A stretch of DNA of 64,000 nt, from positions 4,464,001-4,528,000 of the forward strand of contig NZ_CP045118.1 of the NCBI RefSeq assembly GCF_009189165.1. The letters are read 5' to 3'. This stretch comes from Pseudomonas sp. SCB32 (GTDB lineage Bacteria; Pseudomonadota; Gammaproteobacteria; Pseudomonadales; Pseudomonadaceae). The notes beneath the pieces are model-generated. The model saw nothing but the letters and a program-made list of their open reading frames with translations, did no database searches and had not been told where the DNA came from. Each line of letters starts with the position of its first letter. The stretch's first letter is position 1. The translations under genes and the position numbers were made by a program. Shown one piece after another: positions 1-8,281 of the stretch.

Positions 1-3000
1 CACCGAGCTGGGCACCGCTCAAGCCAATGGTAATGCTCGGGCCGTCATCGTCGAAGGTGACCTTGCCACCCAGATCGAGGCTCGCCGTGGAGCTGGCCTT
101 GTCGCCGTCGAAGTCGGTGATGCTGGCGGTGCCCTGCAGGCTGACCAGGCCAGTGCCCAGGGAGACCTGCAGGTCATTGCCCGGCTGGGTGTGGTCGAGT
201 TCGGCGTACTGGGTCAGGGTGACCTTGCCGCTGCCGTCGACACTCAGGCCGAACACGGTGTTGCTGGCGTTCACCGCACCCTGGGTACTGGCGGTGCTGC
301 CCACAACCTGATCGCCAATCTGGTACAGGAAGATTGCCTGTCCGGCGCTGGACAACCCGGAAGCGCTGCCACCGGCAACATCCAGGTGCACGGTGTAGCT
401 CCAGCTCACGGCCGAAGCCGGCGTGTCGGCACCCGCGCTCTGATTGGTGATGCTGAAGGCGCCGGAGAAGTCCACCGTGGCATGGTCGGAGTTGTCACCG
501 ATGGTCAGGGCGTCATGGGTCTCCAGAGCGTCGATCTGTGCGCCGCTCAAACCCACACTGATGCTCGGGCCATCGTCGTCGAAGGTGACCTTGCCGCCCA
601 GATCGAGGCTCGCGGTGGAGCTGGCCTTGTCACCGTCGAAGTCGGTGATGCTGGCCGTGCCCTGCAGGCTCACCAGGCCGCTGCCGAGGGAGACCTGCAG
701 GTCATGGCCCGGCTGGGTGTGGTCGAGCTCAGAGTACTGGGTCAGGGTGACCTTGCCGCTGCCATCGACACTCAGGCCGAACACCGTGTTGCTGGGGTCC
801 ACCGCCCCCTGGGTGCTCGCGGTGCTGCCCACGACCTGGTCACCCACCTGGTACAGGTAGATGGTCTGGCCGCCGCTGGTCAGGCCGGAGGCCGTGCCCG
901 CGCTCACATCCAGGTGTACGGCGTAGCTCCAGCTCACCGCCGAGGCCGGTGCATCGGCACCCGCACTCTGATTGGTAATGCTGAAGGCGCCGGAGAAGTC
1001 CACCGTGGCGCTGTCGGAGTTGTCGCCAATGGTCAGCGCATCATGGGTTTCCAGACCGCCCACCTGGGCGCCGCTGAGGCCCACGCTGATGCTCGGACCA
1101 TCGTCGTCGAAGGTCACCTTGCCGCCCAGGTCGAGGCTTGCAGTGGAGCTGGCCTTGTCACCATCGAAGTCGACGATGGTTGCAGTGCCCTGCAGGCTCA
1201 CCAGACCGCTGTCGAGGGAGACCTGCTGGTCATGACCCGGTTGGATATGGTCAAGCTCGTGGTACTGGGTCAGGGTGACCTTGCCGCTGCCATCGACGCT
1301 CAGGCCGAACACGGTGTTGCCGGCATCCACACCGGCCAGGGTGCTGGCGGTGCTGCCCACTACCTGTGAGCCAATCTGGTACAGGTAGATCGCCTGGCCG
1401 GCACTGGAGAGTCCGGAGGCCGTGCCGCCGGGCACATCCAGGTGCACGGCGTAGCTCCAGTTCACCGACGAGGCCGGAGTATCGGCGCCCGCGATCTGCT
1501 GGGTGACGACGAAGGCGCCGGAGAAGTCCACTGTGGCGCTATCGGAGGCGCCACCGATGGTCAGGGCGTCATGGGTCTCCAGATTGCCCACCTGGGCATC
1601 GCTGAGGCTGATGTTGCTGCTCGGGGTGTCGTCGTCGAAGGTGACCTTGCCGCCGAGATCGAGGCTCGCCGTGGAGCTGGCCTTGTCGCCGTCGAAGTCG
1701 GTGATGCTCGCCGTGCCATGCAGGCTCACCAGGCCGCTGTCCAGGGAGACCTGCTGATCATGGGCGGGCTGAATGTGGTCGAGTGCGGCGTACTGGCTCA
1801 GGGTGACCTTGCCACTGCCGTCGACGCTCAGGCCGAACACGGTGTTGCTGGCGTTCACAGCCGCCTGGGTGCTCGCGGTGCTGCCCACAACCTGGTCGCC
1901 GATCTGGTACAGGTAGATGGCATGGCCGCCGCTGGACAACCCGGAAGCGCTGCCGCCGGGAACGTCCAGGTGCACGGTGTAGCTCCAGCTCACGGCCGAA
2001 GCCGGGGTGTCGGCGCCAGTGCTTTGCTGGGTGATGCTGAAGACGCCGGAGAAGTCCACCGTGGAATGGTCGACGGCTCCGCCGATGGTCAGGTGATCAT
2101 GGGTTTCCAGACCGCCCACCTCACCACCGCTGAGGCCGACACTGATGCTCGGGCCGTCATCGTCGAAGGTGACCTTGCCGCCCAGATCGAAGCTCGCCGT
2201 GGACGTGGCCTTGTCACCGTCGAAGTCGGTGATGCTGGCGGTGCCCTGCAGGCTCACCAGGCCGCTGCCCAGGGATATCTGCTGGTCATGGCCCGGCTGG
2301 GTATGGTCGAGCTCGGCGTACTGGGTCAGGGTGACCTTGCCGCTGCCATCGACGTTCAGGCCGAAGATGGTGTTGCCGGCGTTCACTCCCGCCTGGGTGC
2401 TCGCGGTGCTGCCCACGACCTGAGAACCGATCTGGTACAGGTAGATCGCCTGGCCGGCGCTGGACAGCCCGGAAGCGGTGCCGCCGGCAACATCCAGGTG
2501 TACGGCGTAGCTCCAGCTCACCGCTGAAGCCGGCGTATCGGCGCCGGTGCTCTGCTGGGTGATGCTGAAGGCGCCGGAGAAGTCGACCGTGGCGCTGTCG
2601 GAATTATCGCCGATGGTCAGCGCGTCATGGGTTTCCAGGCTGCCCACCTGGGCACCGCTGAGCCCCACGCTGATGCTCGGACCATCGTCGTCGAAGGTCA
2701 CCTTGCCGCCCAGGTCGAGGCTTGCAGTGGAGCTGGCCTTGTCACCATCGAAGTCGACGATGGTTGCAGTGCCCTGCAGGCTCACCAGACCGCTGTCGAG
2801 GGAGACCTGCTGGTCATGACCCGGTTGGATATGGTCAAGCTCGTGGTACTGGGTCAGGGTGACCTTGCCGCTGCCATCGACGCTCAGGCCGAACACGGTG
2901 TTGCCGGCATCCACACCGGCCAGGGTGCTGGCGGTGCTGCCCACTACCTGTGAGCCAATCTGGTACAGGTAGATCGCCTGGCCGGCACTGGAGAGTCCGG

Positions 3001-6000
3001 AGGCCGTGCCGCCGGGCACATCCAGGTGCACGGCGTAGCTCCAGTTCACCGACGAGGCCGGAGTATCGGCGCCCGCGATCTGCTGGGTGACGACGAAGGC
3101 GCCGGAGAAGTCCACTGTGGCGCTATCGGAGGCGCCACCGATGGTCAGGGCGTCATGGGTCTCCAGATTGCCCACCTGGGCATCGCTGAGGCTGATGTTG
3201 CTGCTCGGGGTGTCGTCGTCGAAGGTGACCTTGCCGCCGAGATCGAGGCTCGCCGTGGAGCTGGCCTTGTCGCCGTCGAAGTCGGTGATGCTCGCCGTGC
3301 CATGCAGGCTCACCAGGCCGCTGTCCAGGGAGACCTGCTGATCATGGGCGGGCTGAATGTGGTCGAGTGCGGCGTACTGGCTCAGGGTGACCTTGCCACT
3401 GCCGTCGACGCTCAGGCCGAACACGGTGTTGCTGGCGTTCACAGCCGCCTGGGTGCTCGCGGTGCTGCCCACAACCTGGTCGCCGATCTGGTACAGGTAG
3501 ATGGCATGGCCGCCGCTGGACAACCCGGAAGCGCTGCCGCCGGGAACGTCCAGGTGCACGGTGTAGCTCCAGCTCACGGCCGAAGCCGGGGTGTCGGCGC
3601 CAGTGCTTTGCTGGGTGATGCTGAAGACGCCGGAGAAGTCCACCGTGGAATGGTCGACGGCTCCGCCGATGGTCAGGTGATCATGGGTTTCCAGACCGCC
3701 CACCTCACCACCGCTGAGGCCGACACTGATGCTCGGGCCGTCATCGTCGAAGGTGACCTTGCCGCCCAGATCGAAGCTCGCCGTGGACGTGGCCTTGTCA
3801 CCGTCGAAGTCGGTGATGCTGGCGGTGCCCTGCAGGCTCACCAGGCCGCTGCCCAGGGATATCTGCTGGTCATGGCCCGGCTGGGTATGGTCGAGCTCGG
3901 CGTACTGGGTCAGGGTGACCTTGCCGCTGCCATCGACGTTCAGGCCGAAGATGGTGTTGCCGGCGTTCACTCCCGCCTGGGTGCTCGCGGTGCTGCCCAC
4001 GACCTGAGAACCGATCTGGTACAGGTAGATCGCCTGGCCGGCGCTGGACAGCCCGGAAGCGGTGCCGCCGGCAACATCCAGGTGTACGGCGTAGCTCCAG
4101 CTCACCGCTGAAGCCGGCGTATCGGCGCCGGTGCTCTGCTGGGTGATGCTGAAGGCGCCGGAGAAGTCGACCGTGGCGCTGTCGGAATTATCGCCGATGG
4201 TCAGCGCGTCATGGGTTTCCAGGCTGCCCACCTGGGCACCGCTGAGCCCCACGCTGATGCTCGGGCCATCGTCGTCGAAGGTGACCTTGCCGCCCAGATC
4301 GAGGCTCGCCGTGGAACTGGCCTTGTCGCCATCGAAGTCAGTGATGGTCGCCGTGCCCTGCAGGCTTACCAGTCCGCCATCGAGGGAAACCTGCTGGTCA
4401 TTGCCCGGCTGGTTATGGTCGAGTTCGGCATACTGGGTCAGGGTCACCTTGCCGCCGCCGTCGACGCTCAGGCCGAACACGGTATTGCCGGCATTCACTC
4501 CCGCCTGGGTGCTGGCGGTACTGCCCACCACCTGGGAGCCGATCTGGTACAGGTAGATCGCCTGACCCGCGCTGGACAGTCCGGAGGCGGTGCCGCCCGG
4601 AACATCCAGGTGCACGGTATAGGTCCAGCTCACGGCCGAAGCCGGGGTGTCGGCGCCGGTGCTCTGCTGGGTAATGCTGAAGGCGCCGGAGAAGTCGGCC
4701 GTGGAGCTGTCGGAGTTGGCGCCGATGGTCAGCGCATCATGGGTTTCCAGACCACCGATCTGCGCGCCGCTCAGGCCGATCGTGATGCTCGGACCATCGT
4801 CGGTGAAGCTGACGCGGCCACCCAGGTCCAAGGTGCTGGAAGAGGTCGCGCTGTCGCCGTCGCGGTCGGTGACGACCACGGTCCCTTGCAACTGCACCAG
4901 GCCCAGGTCGAGCACGGCGTGCTGGCTGGCGAAGTTGGCATCGCTGCCCGGCTGCGCGTGGTCGATGGCGCTGTACTGGGTCAGCGTGACCACACCGGAG
5001 TTGCTGTTCACTGACAGCGAAAAGACGGTGTTTTGCACCGTGATGCCGGCAATGCTGGCCGAAGTGGAGGCGACGATGACGCCGCCTACGTTGTGCAGGT
5101 AGATGGCGGCGCCGCCGCTGGTCAATCCGGAGTTGCTGCCATCGGCACCGACCAGCTTGAGGCTGTAGGTGAGCGCGGTGCTGCCGGCCCCATCGGCGCC
5201 GTAGTTGGTGTTGACCTGGAAGGCCCCACTGAAATCGACGCTACTGTGATCGGAAGCCCCACCCACTGTCGCCGCGTCGTGCGTTTCCAGCGAGCCGGAC
5301 ACACCGCTGTTGGCGGACAGCTCAGCCTGCGGCACCGAGTCGACGATGCCGACGGCCAGGTTACTGGTGGTGCTCACCCCGGTGCCGTCCGTGACGGTGT
5401 AGGGCACGTTGATGGTCAGGGTGTCCTGCCCCGCGGTCGGATGGTCGATCGGCTGCAGCAGGGTGAGCTGGACGGCACCGGTATTGATGTCCGTCAGCGT
5501 CAGGGTGAACACCGGAGTGCCATTGGCGCTGGCCGTGAGCGTATGGCCGTCGGGGCTGACGGTGTAGGTCAGCGGCACGCCGCCGGAAGTGATAGTGGGC
5601 AGGCCGGCGGTACCCCAGGAGAAAGTACCTACCCCGTGATTGCCGAAGCTGTAGTTCAGGCTGCTGCTCTGCGTCGCGCCACCGGCGCCGCCCAGGGAGT
5701 CCTCGCCGATACTGACGGTACCGGGGCCGGAAGCGGGTTGATCATCGACCCGGCCGCCAACGCGCGGCTCCAGGAACAGAGGCCCCCATGTCAGCGGCCC
5801 GGTGGGATAGCCGATATCCGGACCGACATGCCCGGCGACTTCCGTCAGGAGTACGAAGGAATGCCCGCCACCCGGCTTGCCGTTGGCGGCGCCTGCGGCA
5901 CCGGCGCTCGGGCCGGCGGCAGTGGCTTCGGCCGCCTTGGTCGGGTCCACGCCCGCCGCGATGGCCGCTTGCAGGGCCTTCACGTCAGTGACGTCCTGCT

Positions 6001-6283
6001 TGCTCGGTGTTGCGGGATGCTGGGCGACGGCTTGCTGCTGACCGTCCTGTGCGTGGTGAGCGGCAGACTGCAGCTGCGCGGTCATGGGGAGGGAGCTGTC
6101 GCGCCCGAGGGTGATTTCGCCGCCGCCGGCTATTTTCAGCACCACTGAGCCGTGGGCACCGGTGACCAGCTGTTCGCCGACGAACACCTTGTCTCCCTGG
6201 CTCAGAGGACGACGCGATCCATCGGCGGCTACCGCAAACACTTCGCCGACCACTTTACTGACGACACCCATCAACGTAGCCAT
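1..6283 (-). CDS. Giant LapA/BapA-type biofilm adhesin, N-terminal part (runs off left edge)
   Basis: Type I-secreted repeat adhesin that would stay anchored in the outer membrane through an N-terminal retention module. The frame opens at ATG 6283 behind a strong GGAGGAAGGA ribosome site and stays open for over 2090 codons to the window edge, so the C-terminal RTX/secretion signal lies outside. Residues 1-150 match LapA-type retention modules (starts MATLMGVVSKVVGEVFAVAA; TAAG at 121-124; then a Gly-rich linker and HSFVLL). About residues 165-330 are an Ig/cadherin-like segment, followed by 176-aa T1SS-143/DUF5801-type repeats with recurring LETHDALTIG, GKVTLTQY and DFDGDKASSTASLDLGGKVTFDDDGPS. 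The gene is divergent from its presumed exporter at 6762-11808, as expected for the PA1874-1877 (bapABCD) arrangement recalled from PAO1. Frame was checked at the start and at several repeats. Family is certain; whether to call it LapA or BapA is not. Confidence 0.93.
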   Translation of the reverse strand, partial: MATLMGVVSKVVGEVFAVAADGSRRPLSQGDKVFVGEQLVTGAHGSVVLKIAGGGEITLGRDSSLPMTAQLQSAAHHAQDGQQQAVAQHPATPSKQDVTDVKALQAAIAAGVDPTKAAEATAAGPSAGAAGAANGKPGGGHSFVLLTEVAGHVGPDIGYPTGPLTWGPLFLEPRVGGRVDDQPASGPGTVSIGEDSLGGAGGATQSSSLNYSFGNHGVGTFSWGTAGLPTITSGGVPLTYTVSPDGHTLTASANGTPVFTLTLTDINTGAVQLTLLQPIDHPTAGQDTLTINVPYTVTDGTGVSTTSNLAVGIVDSVPQAELSANSGVSGSLETHDAATVGGASDHSSVDFSGAFQVNTNYGADGAGSTALTYSLKLVGADGSNSGLTSGGAAIYLHNVGGVIVASTSASIAGITVQNTVFSLSVNSNSGVVTLTQYSAIDHAQPGSDANFASQHAVLDLGLVQLQGTVVVTDRDGDSATSSSTLDLGGRVSFTDDGPSITIGLSGAQIGGLETHDALTIGANSDSSTADFSGAFSITQQSTGADTPASAVSWTYTVHLDVPGGTASGLSSAGQAIYLYQIGSQVVGSTASTQAGVNAGNTVFGLSVDGGGKVTLTQYAELDHNQPGNDQQVSLDGGLVSLQGTATITDFDGDKASSTASLDLGGKVTFDDDGPSISVGLSGAQVGSLETHDALTIGDNSDSATVDFSGAFSITQQSTGADTPASAVSWSYAVHLDVAGGTASGLSSAGQAIYLYQIGSQVVGSTASTQAGVNAGNTIFGLNVDGSGKVTLTQYAELDHTQPGHDQQISLGSGLVSLQGTASITDFDGDKATSTASFDLGGKVTFDDDGPSISVGLSGGEVGGLETHDHLTIGGAVDHSTVDFSGVFSITQQSTGADTPASAVSWSYTVHLDVPGGSASGLSSGGHAIYLYQIGDQVVGSTASTQAAVNASNTVFGLSVDGSGKVTLSQYAALDHIQPAHDQQVSLDSGLVSLHGTASITDFDGDKASSTASLDLGGKVTFDDDTPSSNISLSDAQVGNLETHDALTIGGASDSATVDFSGAFVVTQQIAGADTPASSVNWSYAVHLDVPGGTASGLSSAGQAIYLYQIGSQVVGSTASTLAGVDAGNTVFGLSVDGSGKVTLTQYHELDHIQPGHDQQVSLDSGLVSLQGTATIVDFDGDKASSTASLDLGGKVTFDDDGPSISVGLSGAQVGSLETHDALTIGDNSDSATVDFSGAFSITQQSTGADTPASAVSWSYAVHLDVAGGTASGLSSAGQAIYLYQIGSQVVGSTASTQAGVNAGNTIFGLNVDGSGKVTLTQYAELDHTQPGHDQQISLGSGLVSLQGTASITDFDGDKATSTASFDLGGKVTFDDDGPSISVGLSGGEVGGLETHDHLTIGGAVDHSTVDFSGVFSITQQSTGADTPASAVSWSYTVHLDVPGGSASGLSSGGHAIYLYQIGDQVVGSTASTQAAVNASNTVFGLSVDGSGKVTLSQYAALDHIQPAHDQQVSLDSGLVSLHGTASITDFDGDKASSTASLDLGGKVTFDDDTPSSNISLSDAQVGNLETHDALTIGGASDSATVDFSGAFVVTQQIAGADTPASSVNWSYAVHLDVPGGTASGLSSAGQAIYLYQIGSQVVGSTASTLAGVDAGNTVFGLSVDGSGKVTLTQYHELDHIQPGHDQQVSLDSGLVSLQGTATIVDFDGDKASSTASLDLGGKVTFDDDGPSISVGLSGAQVGGLETHDALTIGDNSDSATVDFSGAFSITNQSAGADAPASAVSWSYAVHLDVSAGTASGLTSGGQTIYLYQVGDQVVGSTASTQGAVDPSNTVFGLSVDGSGKVTLTQYSELDHTQPGHDLQVSLGSGLVSLQGTASITDFDGDKASSTASLDLGGKVTFDDDGPSISVGLSGAQIDALETHDALTIGDNSDHATVDFSGAFSITNQSAGADTPASAVSWSYTVHLDVAGGSASGLSSAGQAIFLYQIGDQVVGSTASTQGAVNASNTVFGLSVDGSGKVTLTQYAELDHTQPGNDLQVSLGTGLVSLQGTASITDFDGDKASSTASLDLGGKVTFDDDGPSITIGLSGAQLG
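1080..2663 (-). repeat. 1584-bp duplicated block, copy 1 (three adhesin repeats)
   Basis: Identical by eye to 2664-4247. Identity begins at 1080 (1079 is g against c at 2663) and persists 17 bases beyond the unit, ending before 2681 (a) against 4265 (g). The length is exactly three 528-bp repeats, so the reading frame is kept. Confidence 0.9.
2664..4247 (-). repeat. 1584-bp duplicated block, copy 2
   Basis: Second copy of the three-repeat unit, directly abutting the first. Zero observed differences, while neighbouring single repeats differ from one another, points to a recent tandem duplication or gene conversion. Confidence 0.9.
5912..5923 (-). other. Predicted LapG protease site (TAAG) in the retention module
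   Basis: Codons 121-124 read Thr-Ala-Ala-Gly, between an Ala/Lys-rich helix (AIAAGVDPTKAAEA) and a Gly/Ala-rich linker. In LapA the periplasmic protease LapG cuts between the two alanines of the same motif at a similar distance from the N terminus. Cleavage here is inferred from that family; no lapG or lapD lies in this window. Confidence 0.7.
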
Positions 6284-6761
6284 GAGTCCTTCCTCCGCTC
6301 CACTGCCCAACCGGTCCTACCGGAAAGCAGGCGTCCGAAACAGGCCAAGGCACGCTTGTATTCGGATGTTGCGAAGAAAGTTGCGAAGGTGGCGAAAAGG
6401 ACTGGTGGCGTCTCAGCATCAAAAAGCCAGCGACATTTTTTTGTCACTCTGACGACGCTTTTTCGTGTCCTTCTGCTGTAGTCCCCGCCCTAACTGCTCC
6501 AAACCGTACCTGGCTTCGTTCGCAAGCGCCGTCCAGCCCATACTCAGGAAACACCGGGGCTTGCAGGCTTAAACAATGTGCTGCTTTTCAGATGTGTCAT
6601 AAGACTTTTTCAGAATAAGCCTTGTGAAAAATTCTTCTGAGCTGCCCGGAAAGTTGTTCTTAGCTGTGATGTTACAGGCGTGAAACGCTTGATAAGAGAA
6701 AAAAGCCAATAAATTGGCGCCTAAAGAGCATCGAAGGTAAGAAAACGCTAGGAGCAGAACC
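6284..6761. other. Divergent intergenic region between adhesin and exporter operon
   Basis: 478 bp with no convincing gene. The half next to the exporter (about 6560-6760) is clearly more AT-rich than its surroundings, as expected of a promoter region, and holds the FleQ-like palindrome at 6705. Both the adhesin and the type I secretion genes must be transcribed from here. Confidence 0.8.
6705..6718. promoter_or_regulatory. FleQ-box-like palindrome
   Basis: GCCAATAAATTGGC is an inverted repeat (6-bp arms, AA centre) that matches the published P. aeruginosa FleQ consensus GTCANTAAATTGAC at all but two symmetric positions. It lies 44 bp upstream of the TolC-like gene and about 420 bp from the adhesin start. 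FleQ is the c-di-GMP-responsive regulator of biofilm genes, so control of this adhesin system fits. Inference from motif and context. Confidence 0.55.
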
Positions 6762-8123
6762 ATGCGCAGTCGTAACGCGGCACTATGGAGCGGTGTAGTT
6801 ATGGCAGCGTCATGCGCCCATGGGCAGGCCATGACACTGACCGAAGCCATACAAAGCACACTGCAATATCACCCGGAAGTCAGCCAGAGCGTGAACAGCC
6901 GCCTGACCGCCGATGAAGAACTCAAATTCGCCAGGGGCGGCTACCTGCCCACTGTCGACCTGATTGCCGACTATGGCCGGCAGAACACCGACAGCCCGAC
7001 CACCCGCTCCAACAATCCCAACAATGGCGACCAGACCCTGACCCGCGGCGACTCCGAGATCCGCCTGCGGCAGATGCTGTTCGACGGCTTCGGCACGCCC
7101 AACGAGGTCCAGCGCAACGAGGCCAACGTCAACTCCAAGGCCTTCCGCATCCTCGGCACCTCGGAAACCGCCGCCCTGCGCACCGTCGAGGTCTACCTCG
7201 ATGTACTCAAGCGCCGCGAGATGGTGACCCTGGCCAAGAACAACCTGCAGGCCCACGAGCGTATCGGCGACCAGATCCGCCTGCGCAGCGAGCGTGGCGT
7301 GGGCAGCACCGCCGACAACGATCAGGCCGTCGCCCGCCTGGCCCTGGCGCAGAACAACCTCTACACCGAAGAGGTGAACCTGGCCGACGCCGAGGCCAGC
7401 TTCTATAGCGCCACCGGCCGGATGCCCGACCAGTTGGAAGCCCCCTCCACCGTCAAGGCCGAAGTACCGCCGGACCTCCTGGTCGCGCGGCAGAACATGC
7501 TCAGCGACAACCCGCTGCTGAAATCCGCCCAGGCCGACGTGAACGCCGCCCAAGCCCAGTACGAAGCAGCCAAGGCGCCCTTCTACCCGCGCTTCGACGC
7601 TGAACTGGCCAAGTCGGCCAACCACAACGTCGATGGTGAAGAGGGCTACTACAACAGCTGGGAAGCCCAGGTGGTGATGCGCTACAACCTGTTCAACGGC
7701 ATGCGCGACAAGGCCCACCTGAACGCCACCTCGCACCAGATTGGCGAGGCCCAGGACGTGCGCAACAACGCACTGCGCCTGATCAACGAGAACCTCTCGC
7801 TGGCCTGGGACGCGATGGAGAACGCCAAGAAGCAGACCCCGCCGGCCCGCGAATACGCCGACTACTCCCGCAAGGTACGCGAGGCGTACCAGCAACAGTT
7901 CACCCTCGGCCAGCGCACCCTGCTCGACCTGCTGGACAGCGAGAACGAACTGTTCACCGCCAACCGTCGCTACACCGAGGTCCGCTACACCGAGGAATTC
8001 TCGATGTACCGCGTGCTCGCCAGCATGGGCGGACTGCTCCGGTCCCAGCACGTGGTGGCGCCGCACGAGTCCGTGGCCCTCACGGATGTGAAGAACGAGG
8101 CACGCCTGCCTGACCTGAAATAA
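6762..8123 (+). CDS. TolC-family outer-membrane channel of the adhesin secretion system (LapE/BapB-like)
   Basis: Outer-membrane component of a type I secretion system, forming the channel-tunnel for the adhesin. 453 aa; signal peptide at residues 1-23 (cut after AHGQA), then the typical TolC repeat architecture: LTEAIQSTLQYHPEVSQS near the mature N terminus, internal duplication with long helices and a second motif MRYNLFNGMRDKA around 310. The C terminus has QQFTLGQRTLLDLLDSENEL, the hallmark of TolC/LapE/AggA exporters. RBS AGGAGC precedes ATG 6762. First gene of a three-gene operon with the ABC exporter and the HlyD-like adaptor. Confidence 0.93.
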   Translation: MRSRNAALWSGVVMAASCAHGQAMTLTEAIQSTLQYHPEVSQSVNSRLTADEELKFARGGYLPTVDLIADYGRQNTDSPTTRSNNPNNGDQTLTRGDSEIRLRQMLFDGFGTPNEVQRNEANVNSKAFRILGTSETAALRTVEVYLDVLKRREMVTLAKNNLQAHERIGDQIRLRSERGVGSTADNDQAVARLALAQNNLYTEEVNLADAEASFYSATGRMPDQLEAPSTVKAEVPPDLLVARQNMLSDNPLLKSAQADVNAAQAQYEAAKAPFYPRFDAELAKSANHNVDGEEGYYNSWEAQVVMRYNLFNGMRDKAHLNATSHQIGEAQDVRNNALRLINENLSLAWDAMENAKKQTPPAREYADYSRKVREAYQQQFTLGQRTLLDLLDSENELFTANRRYTEVRYTEEFSMYRVLASMGGLLRSQHVVAPHESVALTDVKNEARLPDLK

Positions 8124-8281
8124 GAAGGTCGCTGACGACCGTCCTCCGTACCCCGTGCCATCCGGCCACGGGGTGGCGGTCGTAAAGCGATACGACAGCG
8201 TGCACGGAACCGTCGTGCGGCGAAATGCCGGGGCACCCCGCGGGGGGCGGCCAGCGGCGACTCGGTCCGGGAGGAAGTAGC

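Larger units (their letters stand above)
1..5293 (-). repeat. Array of 528-bp (176-aa) adhesin repeats
   Basis: The LETHD motif recurs every 528 bp at about 514, 1042, 1570, 2098, 2626, 3154, 3682, 4210 and 4738, with a divergent N-terminal copy near 5279. Each unit encodes one 176-aa extracellular domain. Units differ by scattered substitutions except for the block described in the next entries, and the array continues past the left edge. Confidence 0.93.

Noticed and set aside
191..5014. Long plus-strand open frames (up to 392 codons) across the adhesin repeats
   Set aside because: They repeat with the 528-bp period, lack ribosome sites and are antisense to a coherent protein; they are shadows of the adhesin in high-GC DNA.
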